Assembly: GCA_015058845.1 (NCBI GenBank) | Contig: SVBO01000005.1 | Span: forward strand, 19,411 to 83,410 | DNA: 64,000 bases | From: Erysipelotrichaceae bacterium | GTDB lineage: Bacteria > Bacillota_I > Bacilli_A > Erysipelotrichales > Erysipelotrichaceae | Direction of reading: 5' to 3' | In this document: one piece after another, positions 8,760 to 16,601 of the stretch | Numbering within the stretch: position 1 is the first letter of the stretch | Layout of the letters: every line of letters begins with the position of its first letter | Made by a program: the position numbers and the translations under genes | Notes under the pieces: model-generated | Databases searched by the model: none | What the model saw: the letters and a program-made list of their open reading frames with translations, nothing else | Told to the model about the DNA's origin: nothing

Positions 8760-9602
8760 GTTATATTTCTTAGTATATCCAATACCTACTGTACGATTCC
8801 CAGTGTGAGCAGCAATGATCGGTGTGAAATGATCAGCAAATACATCCTCTCTTCCAATCACTTCTTTAAACATATTTAGTAATTCTTGTTCTTCTTCCTT
8901 AGTAAAACCAATACTTAAGAATAACCAGTTTACCTCATGCTCTGGAGCAGAGTTCTTCACTTGTTCCATAGCCTCTTTATACGCTTTCTTTAGAGTACGT
9001 ACTTTACTGTGTAGATCTACGTTACCATATTCGATCTTCAAGATCGGTTGGATCTTTAATAGTCCTGCTACTGCCGCAACGGCAGGTGTGATCCTTCCTC
9101 CTCGTTTTAATGGTTCTACTGTTTCAGGTACGATACAAGCATAGGTAGAGCGGAAATCTGCTTCTAGTGTTTCTTTGATCTCTAGGGCACTCATTCCCTT
9201 ATCTACCATCTTCTTAGCTTCTAAACAAACATATCTAAGAGGACTCTCTACTGCCTTAGCATCTACTACGACTACTCTACCCTCATATTCTTTCGATAAT
9301 GTATAAGCATTCGCACAGCTTCCACTTAATCCACTAGATAATGGAATATAGAGAACAGTTTCATACTCTTCTAAGGCTTCTTCCCAGATCGTTAACATTT
9401 CTTTCACTAATGGTTGTGCTGTTTTGAATACTTTCTTTTCTTGTAAGAATGTTACGGCATCTTCATAGAACATATCTATGCCATCTAAGTATTCTTTACC
9501 ATCAACTACGATCGGCATGGGAACTACACCGATCTGTAATCTTTTCCCTTCTTCTTGGGAGATACCACTGGATGAATCTGTAATAATCTTTATTTTCTTC
9601 AT
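8757..9602 (-). CDS. DegV family fatty-acid-binding protein
   Basis: A 281-residue DegV (FakB-like) protein. It starts IKIITDSSSGIS, a DegV hallmark, and has IPLSSGLSGSCANAY and the phosphate/acyl-binding SIGFTKEEEQE region and HTGNRTVGIGY near the C terminus. Proteins of this family bind fatty acids and present them to the kinase FakA in Firmicutes; no fakA is in the window. Length is typical. It is monocistronic. Confidence 0.9.
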   Translation of the reverse strand: MKKIKIITDSSSGISQEEGKRLQIGVVPMPIVVDGKEYLDGIDMFYEDAVTFLQEKKVFKTAQPLVKEMLTIWEEALEEYETVLYIPLSSGLSGSCANAYTLSKEYEGRVVVVDAKAVESPLRYVCLEAKKMVDKGMSALEIKETLEADFRSTYACIVPETVEPLKRGGRITPAVAAVAGLLKIQPILKIEYGNVDLHSKVRTLKKAYKEAMEQVKNSAPEHEVNWLFLSIGFTKEEEQELLNMFKEVIGREDVFADHFTPIIAAHTGNRTVGIGYTKKYN

Positions 9603-9729
9603 GGCATAATACTCCTAACGTACAGCGTATTATAGCACAATAATTTAGGAATTACACTACTTTTTTGTCGTACTGAAACAATGGGCCTGTGTTTGTGTCT
9701 TATAAGGAACTTGAAATGGTGTGTAGTGC

Positions 9730-9921
9730 TTAGTTAGATAGCCAATCATGGATGGAGTCATAGAGTACGAATACAGCGCTCATGATAAGTGTTTCTATTA
9801 TTACTTCCTGTAGATCTACTGAATGATGGCGAAGTAGGTCTATGATAACAGATACAGACACATATACAGGTATATATCTTAGAAATAATTCCCACTTGAT
9901 CTTGAACTTATGGATCTTCAT
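9730..9921 (-). CDS. small two-span membrane protein
   Basis: A 63-residue protein with a basic N terminus (MKIHKFKIKWELFLRY) and two short hydrophobic segments (about 14-28 and 41-56). The family is not recognised. ATG 9921 is preferred because TGGAG lies 8 bases upstream; further in-frame starts at 9927 and 9930 lie too close to that site. The ~125 bases between it and degV hold nothing I can identify. Confidence 0.45.
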   Translation of the reverse strand: MKIHKFKIKWELFLRYIPVYVSVSVIIDLLRHHSVDLQEVIIETLIMSAVFVLYDSIHDWLSN

Positions 9922-10061
9922 ACACATCACTCCATTTTAATAAAAATACCATATATACCCATATTTTAAATACCAGACACTCATTTCACATAAATTTACA
10001 CATTTTCTTCTCTTATTCCCCAATAATTCCTAAGAAATTTATAGAAAAAGTCAAAAAGATA

Positions 10062-10090
10062 TTTACAAATCTTCGAAAATACTGTATCAT
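10062..10090 (+). promoter_or_regulatory. promoter of tRNA-His
   Basis: TTTACA (10062-10067), a 17-base spacer and TATCAT (10085-10090), about 22 bases before the tRNA-His gene. This is a sigma-A-type arrangement. Confidence 0.6.
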
Positions 10091-10112
10091 ATATAAGCAT
10101 TATGCGATACAT

Positions 10113-10189
10113 GGCGACGGTGGTGAAGTGGTTAACACATCAGATTGTGGCTCTGACACTCGAGGGTTCGATCCCCTTTCGTCGCCCCA
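10113..10189 (+). tRNA. tRNA-His (GTG)
   Basis: A cloverleaf with anticodon GTG in the arm CAGATTGTGGCTCTG. It has an extra 5' G pairing with the discriminator C, as expected for tRNA-His, the T arm GGGTTCGATCCCC, and an encoded CCA end at 10187-10189. Confidence 0.95.
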
Positions 10190-10200
10190 TTTTAAAAGAT

Positions 10201-10223
10201 ACAAGGCTATGCCTTGTTTTTTA
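10201..10223 (+). terminator. tRNA-His terminator
   Basis: ACAAGGC and GCCTTGT form a 7-bp stem around a TAT loop, followed by TTTTT. Confidence 0.85.
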
Positions 10224-10231
10224 TTATCTAT

Positions 10232-10258
10232 AACTCTCTTTTACAGGGAGTTTTTTTT
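10232..10258 (+). terminator. second terminator behind tRNA-His
   Basis: AACTCTCT (10232-10239) pairs with AGGGAGTT with one wobble pair and is followed by a run of T. It backs up the preceding terminator and isolates the pilus operon from tRNA transcription. Confidence 0.65.
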
Positions 10259-10381
10259 GTTTTCTTAGACTCATTTTTCTTCATTTTCGCACCTTTTGTA
10301 AACTTTTTTAATTTTTTTGCATTATTTTTTAAACTTTTCTAATTTTCTTATAATAATAAATATGAAGGGAGGTTAAGAATT

Positions 10382-10453
10382 ATGTTGTTTCCAATTAGTG
10401 TGATCGTTTCCCCATTTCTGATCTGGCTGATCCAACATGCTCAAAATAGCTAA
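10382..10453 (+). CDS. 23-residue hydrophobic peptide at head of the pilus operon
   Basis: ATG 10382 to TAA 10451-10453 encodes 23 residues that begin MLFPISVIVSPFLIW and end IQHAQNS. A near-perfect ribosome site, AAGGGAGG, lies 9 bases before the ATG. The stop overlaps the next ATG as TAATG, the coupling style used elsewhere in this operon. It may be a very small membrane protein or a translated leader that sets expression of the next gene. It has no known homologue that I recognise. Confidence 0.5.
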   Translation: MLFPISVIVSPFLIWLIQHAQNS

Positions 10454-10908
10454 TGAAGAGTGCATATCTAAGTTTCATGGCAGCTATAGGGGGCATCATC
10501 CTCTTTGTCAGCATAGCGATCATCTTTCAATACACAACTGTGTATAAGAATCTATCCTTTGAACTTCGAAACGCTCTGATCCAAGCAGGAGAAGAAGCCA
10601 TGGTTCCAGAGGAAGTATGTGAGATGATAGCTTGTAGTGTTGAAGAGATGGAAGATGCAGAGTCGTTTGGGTGTAATGAGGAGGGATTTAAGGAAGAGTG
10701 TGTCGATGTGTATATGGATGAGGATGAGTTCTTTGAGGTGCTAGTAGGCCATCTAGAAAGACTAAAGAGAACGAATCAGAATGTAAGCATTACTCTACAT
10801 GCTTACCATAATCCCCCCTTCATTGCTAAGGCTAGTGTTAGAGTAGATCTAGTTGGTTCTTTCATTAAAGTACCGATCATGATCGAAGAGATCTGTTTAG
10901 AGAGTTGA
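10453..10908 (+). CDS. pseudopilin-like membrane protein, Tad operon
   Basis: A 151-residue protein with one N-terminal membrane helix (about 7-28: SFMAAIGGIILFVSIAIIF) and an acidic extracytoplasmic domain with four cysteines that could form disulfides. Its topology resembles TadE/TadF-type minor pilins, but I cannot assign the family with certainty. It is first of the large genes in the Tad cluster and is 8 bases from cpaB. Confidence 0.55.
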   Translation: MKSAYLSFMAAIGGIILFVSIAIIFQYTTVYKNLSFELRNALIQAGEEAMVPEEVCEMIACSVEEMEDAESFGCNEEGFKEECVDVYMDEDEFFEVLVGHLERLKRTNQNVSITLHAYHNPPFIAKASVRVDLVGSFIKVPIMIEEICLES

Positions 10909-10916
10909 GGTAGATT

Positions 10917-11636
10917 ATGAAGAAGAGGTATGTAATTGGTTGTATTGGCTTTATACTCATTGCAGTAGTGAGTTATTTCTTATTCCAAGTAGCCCTGGAT
11001 AATGCAGTAGACTTAGTAGAAGTACCCTTTGCAAAGAAGACCCTCTATGCTCATCAAATGATCCAAGAGGAAGATATCGAGATGCGTGAGGTACCTAGGG
11101 TATATGTGCAAAGTGATGTGATTCAAAAGAGAGAAGATATTGCTGGTAAGTATGTGGATCTGTCTAGTAAGATCCCTAAGGGATCCTTGTTCTATAAGGA
11201 TTTTCTAGTAAGTGATGAGGAGATCAAAGATCTACCATCCTTGTTACTAAAGGAGGGACAAATGGCTTATCCAATCAAAGTAGATCTACTGAAAAGTAGT
11301 GGTGCCACTTTACACGTCAATCAACATGTAGATATCTATATGACGTATGCAAGTAAAGTCAATAAAGTTAAGGTCACTACGGTAGAATGCTTGATCAGAA
11401 ATGCTAGGATCATTAATGTGAAAGATCGCAATGGGCTAAATGTAGGAGAAGAAGATGCGAAGAGCGTTCCTTCGATTGTAGTACTAGCGATTCAACTAGA
11501 ACAAGTAGACTTATTACGTAAGGCACAAGAGATCGGTGAGCTTGATATCTATGCTCCTCGTAGTGAATATAGTGTAGAGGAGGAAGCAGTGTTGAATGAG
11601 GAGAGTACATTGCTGCAGGTGTTGAAAGATGAGTGA
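10917..11636 (+). CDS. cpaB: CpaB/RcpC-like pilus assembly protein
   Basis: A 239-residue protein with an N-terminal membrane helix (about 5-26) and a SAF-like domain (VEVPFAKKTLYAHQMIQEEDIEMREVP region, about 37-65), then a region rich in valine strands as in CpaB/RcpC. In Gram-negatives this protein supports the outer-membrane secretin. In this apparently single-membrane organism it would act in the wall zone during pilus assembly. It overlaps tadA by 8 bases. Confidence 0.75.
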   Translation: MKKRYVIGCIGFILIAVVSYFLFQVALDNAVDLVEVPFAKKTLYAHQMIQEEDIEMREVPRVYVQSDVIQKREDIAGKYVDLSSKIPKGSLFYKDFLVSDEEIKDLPSLLLKEGQMAYPIKVDLLKSSGATLHVNQHVDIYMTYASKVNKVKVTTVECLIRNARIINVKDRNGLNVGEEDAKSVPSIVVLAIQLEQVDLLRKAQEIGELDIYAPRSEYSVEEEAVLNEESTLLQVLKDE

Positions 11637-12696
11637 GTTTGATTTCAAGGCTTTGACTCCTTATATTGAGGATAACTTGATCACTGATATTAATTACAAT
11701 GGTAGAGAACTATGGATCGATCATTTAAAGAAGGGTCGATATGCCTGTGAGGACTTCTTTATGGAAGAGCGTTTAGAACAATTCTGTTATCGATATGCGA
11801 ACCATGCGAATCTCTTATTCAACGCAACGTATCCAGTGCTAGAGAGTGAGAATGAGGCTCTACGCTTATCGATCATGCATGATTCAGTAGCTCGTAGTGG
11901 ATACAGTATCTCGATCCGTAAGACACCTACATTGATCCGATTGAATAGGGAGAAGATGTTAGAAGAGAACTATGCTACTACTGGTATTCTAGAGTTCTTA
12001 GAAAGAGCAGTAAAAGCTCGTTGTAATATCTTGATCTGTGGTCTTCCTGGGGCTGGTAAGACAGAGTTAGTGAAATATCTTACTACTCATATTCCCTCTA
12101 GTGAAAGAGTGATCACGATAGAGGATACATTAGAGTTACATTACTCTAAGCTTCATCCTCATAAAGACTGTGTAGAATTGAAAGTCAATGATAACTTTAC
12201 GTATGTAGATGCGATCAAGGCTTGTCTTAGACAACGACCAGATTGGTTATTGGTATCTGAGGTAAGAGGTGCAGAAGTTGTACAGATGATGCAGGCAGTG
12301 AGTACAGGGGCAAAGTTGATATCTACACTACACTGTGATGATGCTTCCGCGATCCCTTTACGTTTACTACATATGTTCCCTGGTATGGAGTTAAGTAATG
12401 AAAGGATCTTACATATGATCTATGAGAGTATCGATATTGGGATACATATTTCTTCCACTATTACAGATCAAGGGGTACAACGACAGATCGAGAAGGTAGT
12501 ATGTTATCAGATCTTAGATAATAATATCTTAGATCAAAAGGTCATCTACCAAGATCATAAGATGTGTAGTGAATACCCAGAAAAGATCAAAGTGAAGTTC
12601 GATAAGTATGATAAGCGTATGAAGCTTCAAGAGAAAGGAAGTAAGAAAGGAGATAAACGAAATGAATCTAAGAGAAGTTTACGAAAGATATCGTAA
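11629..12696 (+). CDS. tadA: Tad pilus ATPase (TadA/CpaF)
   Basis: A 355-residue secretion ATPase of the CpaF/TadA type that powers pilin extrusion. Walker A is GLPGAGKTEL, the Asp box is TIEDTLELHY, Walker B is LLVSEVRGAE, and the His box is STLHCDDA. The N-terminal domain is shorter than in Caulobacter CpaF. The C-terminal tail is lysine-rich and contains the AAGGAG ribosome site of tadB, which starts inside it (35-base overlap). Confidence 0.93.
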   Translation: MSEFDFKALTPYIEDNLITDINYNGRELWIDHLKKGRYACEDFFMEERLEQFCYRYANHANLLFNATYPVLESENEALRLSIMHDSVARSGYSISIRKTPTLIRLNREKMLEENYATTGILEFLERAVKARCNILICGLPGAGKTELVKYLTTHIPSSERVITIEDTLELHYSKLHPHKDCVELKVNDNFTYVDAIKACLRQRPDWLLVSEVRGAEVVQMMQAVSTGAKLISTLHCDDASAIPLRLLHMFPGMELSNERILHMIYESIDIGIHISSTITDQGVQRQIEKVVCYQILDNNILDQKVIYQDHKMCSEYPEKIKVKFDKYDKRMKLQEKGSKKGDKRNESKRSLRKIS

Positions 12697-13444
12697 GAGG
12701 ATCGAGGCATATGGTTTCGTATATCGTCCTTATCTACATACACTCTTACTGATCGCTATGTATCTAGGTGTGATCTTATTTGGTTTCTTCTTTCGAATGC
12801 ATACTCTTCCTTTATTGATATTGCTCCTCTCTGTTACACTCGTGATCCCTGTGATCCTATATCTGCAATATGAATATAGCTTTGAGGAAGCTTGTTTCAA
12901 AGAATTTACTAGTTATATCCAACAAGTAAGTGCTGCCTTCAAGATGCATCCTAAGATCCATACAGCTATGCAAGAGGCTCTTCCTTTGGTCAGTGGGGAA
13001 CTACATCATTGTGTGAGTGAAGCTTTGTCTAAGATGAATGAGGGAGAGAAGTATGAGGATGCTCTAGCATGTATAGAGGATAAGTATTCGATCTATATCT
13101 TAGAGAACTTACATCGATTAATGATCGCGGTAGAGGTACATGGAGCTAAGCGTTTTGAAGAGGGGATCCATTTACTGCAAGATGATCTAGATGATCTGAT
13201 CGAGGATATGTACTTACATCAAAAGGAATTACTAGCGATCCAGAAGAAGGTATATATCTTATGTTTACTCTCTATCTTGATCTGTGTGTTAAGTAAGAAT
13301 ATGTTGATGGATCTATACGCCTTTGAGAAGGAATTGATCTATCAGGGTGTATTACTACTCTTTGTCTTCTCTCTACTTTGCTGTATCATACTCTCTCAAG
13401 TATTCTTACGTCATTCTTGGCGGATATGGGGGAATGAGAGATGA
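12662..13444 (+). CDS. tadB: TadB-like pilus platform protein
   Basis: A 260-residue integral membrane protein with membrane pairs near residues 26-70 and 200-250 and a cytoplasmic T2SF-type domain between them (about 80-190). This is the TadB layout of the inner-membrane platform that works with TadA. ATG 12662 follows AAGGAG. The end overlaps tadC by 4 bases. Confidence 0.78.
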   Translation: MNLREVYERYRKRIEAYGFVYRPYLHTLLLIAMYLGVILFGFFFRMHTLPLLILLLSVTLVIPVILYLQYEYSFEEACFKEFTSYIQQVSAAFKMHPKIHTAMQEALPLVSGELHHCVSEALSKMNEGEKYEDALACIEDKYSIYILENLHRLMIAVEVHGAKRFEEGIHLLQDDLDDLIEDMYLHQKELLAIQKKVYILCLLSILICVLSKNMLMDLYAFEKELIYQGVLLLFVFSLLCCIILSQVFLRHSWRIWGNER

Positions 13445-14145
13445 GATATGTGATTTGTGTACTATTATTTGTAGGTATTCTATTACTAGGTATATATGTG
13501 CTTCCTAGAAGAGTATATCTGTTTAAAGAGGATAAACGATATAAACAATTGATGTATGTTTGTTCCCTATTGATGCTTTGGCCTCTAGCAGATTATTCTT
13601 GGATATATGCTACAGGAATAGGAATAGCAGGGATATTCGTATACTTCTATCCTGTATATCAGAAACAGAAAGAGGAAGAGAATAGTCTTAGAAGATTACG
13701 CTATGATTTCCCAATATGGTTAAGACAAATACAGATCTTGTTACAGAACAACAATGTGCAACATAGTTTAGAGAAATCCCTTCCACAGGCCCCTATGATC
13801 ATGCACGAGGAATTACGAACTCTGATCGATCGGTTGAATCAGAATGCCACTGATCTAACTGCTTATCTAAACTTTATGAGTGAGTATGATATCTATGAGA
13901 TCTCTAGAGCTATGAAGTTATTGTATCGTTACCATATGGTGGGTGCTGAGGAGAGCTACCATCAATTCCATCGTATGTTAGAGTCTACGGGTAAGTGGCT
14001 TAGAGCTGAGCGAAAGAGAGATAATGATTCCTTGATCATGATGTTGAATTGGATCGGGTTGATTCCTTTGTTGGGGTGTACTGTGATGTTTGTTAGTATG
14101 ATGATTTTAATTGTTATGAATATGATGAAAGGTGGATTAGTATGA
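13441..14145 (+). CDS. tadC: TadC-like pilus platform protein
   Basis: A 234-residue membrane protein with two N-terminal segments (about 3-20 and 34-62), a cytoplasmic T2SF-like helical domain and a C-terminal hydrophobic segment (about 200-228). It is the probable second platform subunit beside TadB. It shares an ATGA junction with the pilin gene that follows. Confidence 0.75.
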   Translation: MRYVICVLLFVGILLLGIYVLPRRVYLFKEDKRYKQLMYVCSLLMLWPLADYSWIYATGIGIAGIFVYFYPVYQKQKEEENSLRRLRYDFPIWLRQIQILLQNNNVQHSLEKSLPQAPMIMHEELRTLIDRLNQNATDLTAYLNFMSEYDIYEISRAMKLLYRYHMVGAEESYHQFHRMLESTGKWLRAERKRDNDSLIMMLNWIGLIPLLGCTVMFVSMMILIVMNMMKGGLV

Positions 14146-14306
14146 AGATTTTCTTTGAAGAATATGGTATGGTCATCGTGGTGACAGTGTTAGCACTTGG
14201 TATGATCACATTTGCCAATGATTTTAAGGGTACTTTAGGAGACTCTATTGAAGAACAATGGGAAACTATTGTGAGTGAAGCTGAAGGTGGCGGAGGAGGA
14301 GAATAG
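14142..14306 (+). CDS. Flp-like pilin, 54 residues
   Basis: ATG 14142 to TAG 14304-14306 encodes a 54-residue protein with AAAGGTGG at the right distance. It begins MKIFFEEYGMVIVVTVLALG: a very short leader, then an Glu-Tyr pair followed by a hydrophobic helix. This is the Flp pilin pattern, in which Glu5-Tyr6 of the mature pilin is conserved. The C terminus ends in a glycine run. It is likely the major pilin. No usual Gly-type prepilin cleavage site is obvious and no prepilin peptidase gene is in the window. The start overlaps tadC by 4 bases. Confidence 0.7.
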   Translation: MKIFFEEYGMVIVVTVLALGMITFANDFKGTLGDSIEEQWETIVSEAEGGGGGE

Positions 14307-14309
14307 TCC

Positions 14310-14633
14310 TTGAAGATTGGATTTGAGGCTATGTTACTATCCTTCTTCTCGATGTTCTTTCTAGCGATCGGTCTATATTTCATGGACATCTTGTTCACAC
14401 ATCAAAGTGCTCTGCAGTTACAGGAGTATGCAGTGATGATGATCGAGCATCATGATCGGTATGATTCCATGGTAGCTGAGGCGATCGAACAAAAAGCGAA
14501 TGCGAGTGATCTAGCTGTGTCTGTAACTGAGGTGGGAGATACTTATGGGGTAGAAGTGACTTACTCTGTATCTCTTCCTCTTTTAGAAAGACATTTATCC
14601 AATACTTTATACACTATCTGTGCTTCACGTTAG
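14310..14633 (+). CDS. TadE-like minor pilin candidate
   Basis: A 107-residue protein starting at TTG 14310, with an N-terminal membrane helix (about 7-28) and a small extracytoplasmic domain ending in two cysteines' distance from the C terminus (YTICASR). The layout fits a TadE-type pseudopilin. The ribosome site GGAGGAGG lies inside the glycine codons that end the preceding pilin gene, so TTG is a credible start. It is the last gene of the Tad operon. Confidence 0.6.
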   Translation: MKIGFEAMLLSFFSMFFLAIGLYFMDILFTHQSALQLQEYAVMMIEHHDRYDSMVAEAIEQKANASDLAVSVTEVGDTYGVEVTYSVSLPLLERHLSNTLYTICASR

Positions 14634-14640
14634 AATTTAA

Positions 14641-14664
14641 AAATGCGAAGATTCCTTCGCATTT
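14641..14664. terminator. bidirectional terminator after the Tad operon
   Basis: A perfect 10-bp stem, AAATGCGAAG (14641-14650) with CTTCGCATTT (14655-14664), with a 4-base loop. The T run is stronger for the minus strand. Confidence 0.8.
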
Positions 14665-14679
14665 CATTATAGAATACTA

Positions 14680-15705
14680 TTAAATATTTATAGCTAAGAT
14701 CTCACGGATCACATATGGATCATACATATACTCTTGTAATACACTATGATCCTCTACTGTAATATCTTTAGCACTAAAGTACTGATCGATCTTATGATAG
14801 ATCTTTTGAAGTTCAGGATCTTCATGTTCTAATTCCATATCATTTGCAAGAGAGTGGAAATATACACACATCATACTACTAATGAAGTTACAACAAGTAC
14901 TCTCGATCCAGAAGTCTACCTTCTCATGTTCTGGTAGATATCCCTCTAACATCCTTTGGATCATTTCAAATCCATCTCCATTAGATTTCCAAATATCTGT
15001 AAAGCAATAATCGTACTTTGATAAGAACTCTTCATTGAAGTAATCAAACGCATCTCCATGAATGATCTCTACATCTCCTCCACGAGGAAATTGTGGTAAT
15101 AAGTACTTAGTAAACATATCGATCACTTCTTGTGAATACTCTACTACGCATACTTTCTCAACATTCGGATTCAGTAATGCATTATACACAAAGTATCCGA
15201 TCCCAAGACCAAATACAGCTACCTTACCATGTGCTTTCTTAGCAAATGGATCGATCGTATTGGCTTCTTGTGGCGTATCACTCATCCAGTATTCCCCATC
15301 TTGTAATAAGACTGCTGCTTCATAAGGAGCATCTAGAGCACGTAACATAAGAGAATCATTAAGTTCTCTGTTAGGATCTTCTTGGATCACTGATACGTTG
15401 AATAATGTATAAGGAGGCATTGTTTGTTTGCGGAATTCAAAGGTATCGCTCTTGATCTGATCTAATTGAATATGACTTTGATACGCTGTCTTTAAGTATT
15501 CTTCAGTAGAGATATATAAAGATGGCCATTCACTTTCTGGTCCTTGGAATTCAATAGCACCTACTTCTGCTAATTCATATTGTAATTCTTTTTCTTGTTC
15601 TGGTAAGAATGTGACTCCAATATAGTCATTGATCTCTTCATTTCCCATATGGAAGAAACAACGTTCAAAGAATGCTTGCATTTCAGGATTATTATTGATC
15701 TTCAT
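14680..15705 (-). CDS. spermidine synthase-like methyltransferase fold protein
   Basis: A 341-residue protein with a Rossmann SAM/dcSAM-binding core: VAVFGLGIGYFVYNAL at about 180-195, VCVVEYS and VEIIHGDAFDYF, as in the spermidine-synthase-like class I methyltransferases. The N-terminal ~150 residues are not recognised. The exact reaction cannot be assigned. ATG 15705 follows AGAGGG; an in-frame upstream ATG at 15756 lies deep inside the neighbouring acetyltransferase gene. It overlaps that gene by 14 bases. Confidence 0.65.
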   Translation of the reverse strand: MKINNNPEMQAFFERCFFHMGNEEINDYIGVTFLPEQEKELQYELAEVGAIEFQGPESEWPSLYISTEEYLKTAYQSHIQLDQIKSDTFEFRKQTMPPYTLFNVSVIQEDPNRELNDSLMLRALDAPYEAAVLLQDGEYWMSDTPQEANTIDPFAKKAHGKVAVFGLGIGYFVYNALLNPNVEKVCVVEYSQEVIDMFTKYLLPQFPRGGDVEIIHGDAFDYFNEEFLSKYDYCFTDIWKSNGDGFEMIQRMLEGYLPEHEKVDFWIESTCCNFISSMMCVYFHSLANDMELEHEDPELQKIYHKIDQYFSAKDITVEDHSVLQEYMYDPYVIREILAINI

Positions 15706-16201
15706 GTAAGTTACCCTCTTTCTTCCATTCATAAGCATAACGTGGTTGATGTTCATTTACATATACGATACCACAGTATTTGAAATTCTCTTTCTGAATA
15801 CATCTCTGCATTGGTAAGTTAGCACTATGTGTATCTACTCGTAATACATCATTCATACCCCTAGCAAACTCAAAGAAATAATGAGCAAGTCCTTTTCCTC
15901 TATACGCTTCATCTACAGCAATACGATGGATCACATGATATGAACCATCTGTCAACCATTCTCCCTCGATCTCTGCATACCATGGATCTGGTCCTTCGAT
16001 AATAGCCGCATATCCTAATACATATTCCTTATCATCTACTAGTACATACCCTACACCCTTCTTGATATCACTAGCAATAGTATCGGCATTGGGATATCCA
16101 TTCTGCCATTGGTTACTGACCTTTCCCATCATGATCTTTGCTTGATCAATGATCTCCATGACTCTTGGGATCTCATGTTCTACTACTTTACGGATATACA
16201 T
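15692..16201 (-). CDS. GNAT family N-acetyltransferase
   Basis: A 169-residue acetyltransferase. The acetyl-CoA motif RIAVDEAYRGKGLAHYFFEFA at about 105-125 has the R/QxxGxG/A pyrophosphate loop. A C-terminal GIVYVNEHQPRYAYEW motif resembles the RimI/YkkB-like groups. The substrate is unknown. It is co-transcribed with the methyltransferase-like gene. Confidence 0.85.
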   Translation of the reverse strand: MYIRKVVEHEIPRVMEIIDQAKIMMGKVSNQWQNGYPNADTIASDIKKGVGYVLVDDKEYVLGYAAIIEGPDPWYAEIEGEWLTDGSYHVIHRIAVDEAYRGKGLAHYFFEFARGMNDVLRVDTHSANLPMQRCIQKENFKYCGIVYVNEHQPRYAYEWKKEGNLHEDQ

Positions 16202-16243
16202 ACTACTACCTCCTACTAGACTACTCTAGTGGTATTATATAAT

Positions 16244-16271
16244 AAAAAGCGATGGATATCCATCGCTTTTT
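16244..16271. terminator. terminator of the Rnf operon
   Basis: A perfect inverted repeat, AAAAAGCGATGG with CCATCGCTTTTT, immediately after the rnfB stop at 16272. It works in either direction. Confidence 0.85.
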
Positions 16272-16589
16272 CTATAAAGTTACATTTACTGTAGAACCAT
16301 CTGGTCCAGGTGTATTCGCTAGATACTCTATAATTGCTTCTCTAGCCTCTGGTTTACTTGGCTTACAACCAGTGACCTTCTTAGCCTCACCTTTTACTAG
16401 AGCCTCTGCAAATCCAGCACATCCAGCATAGCCACAACCACCACAGTTATAATTCGGTAACATTCCTGTTACTGTTTCTACACGTGGATCTGCTTCTACA
16501 CGTAAGAACTTATCAGCTATTCCTAAAGCAAACCCAAGAAATGCTCCTAGTACTAGCATCATACCTACTGCATTTACTAAACTTGACAT
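16272..16589 (-). CDS. rnfB: RnfB-like Fe-S subunit, short form
   Basis: A 105-residue RnfB homologue: an N-terminal membrane helix (about 5-25) and the RnfB-specific 4Fe-4S domain with NYNCGGCGYAGCAGFAEAL and a later VTGCKPSKP. Standard RnfB continues with a ferredoxin-like domain carrying more clusters (usually ~190-300 residues in total). Here the gene stops and a terminator follows at once, so that domain is absent rather than frameshifted. It is the last gene of the operon. Electron entry must then rely on RnfC or a separate ferredoxin. Confidence 0.85.
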   Translation of the reverse strand: MSSLVNAVGMMLVLGAFLGFALGIADKFLRVEADPRVETVTGMLPNYNCGGCGYAGCAGFAEALVKGEAKKVTGCKPSKPEAREAIIEYLANTPGPDGSTVNVTL

Positions 16590-16601
16590 CCACTTACCCT
16601 C

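Noticed and set aside
9603..9729. A short plus-strand frame (ATG near 9680) between degV and the small membrane gene
   Set aside because: It has about 18 codons, no ribosome site and no recognisable feature.
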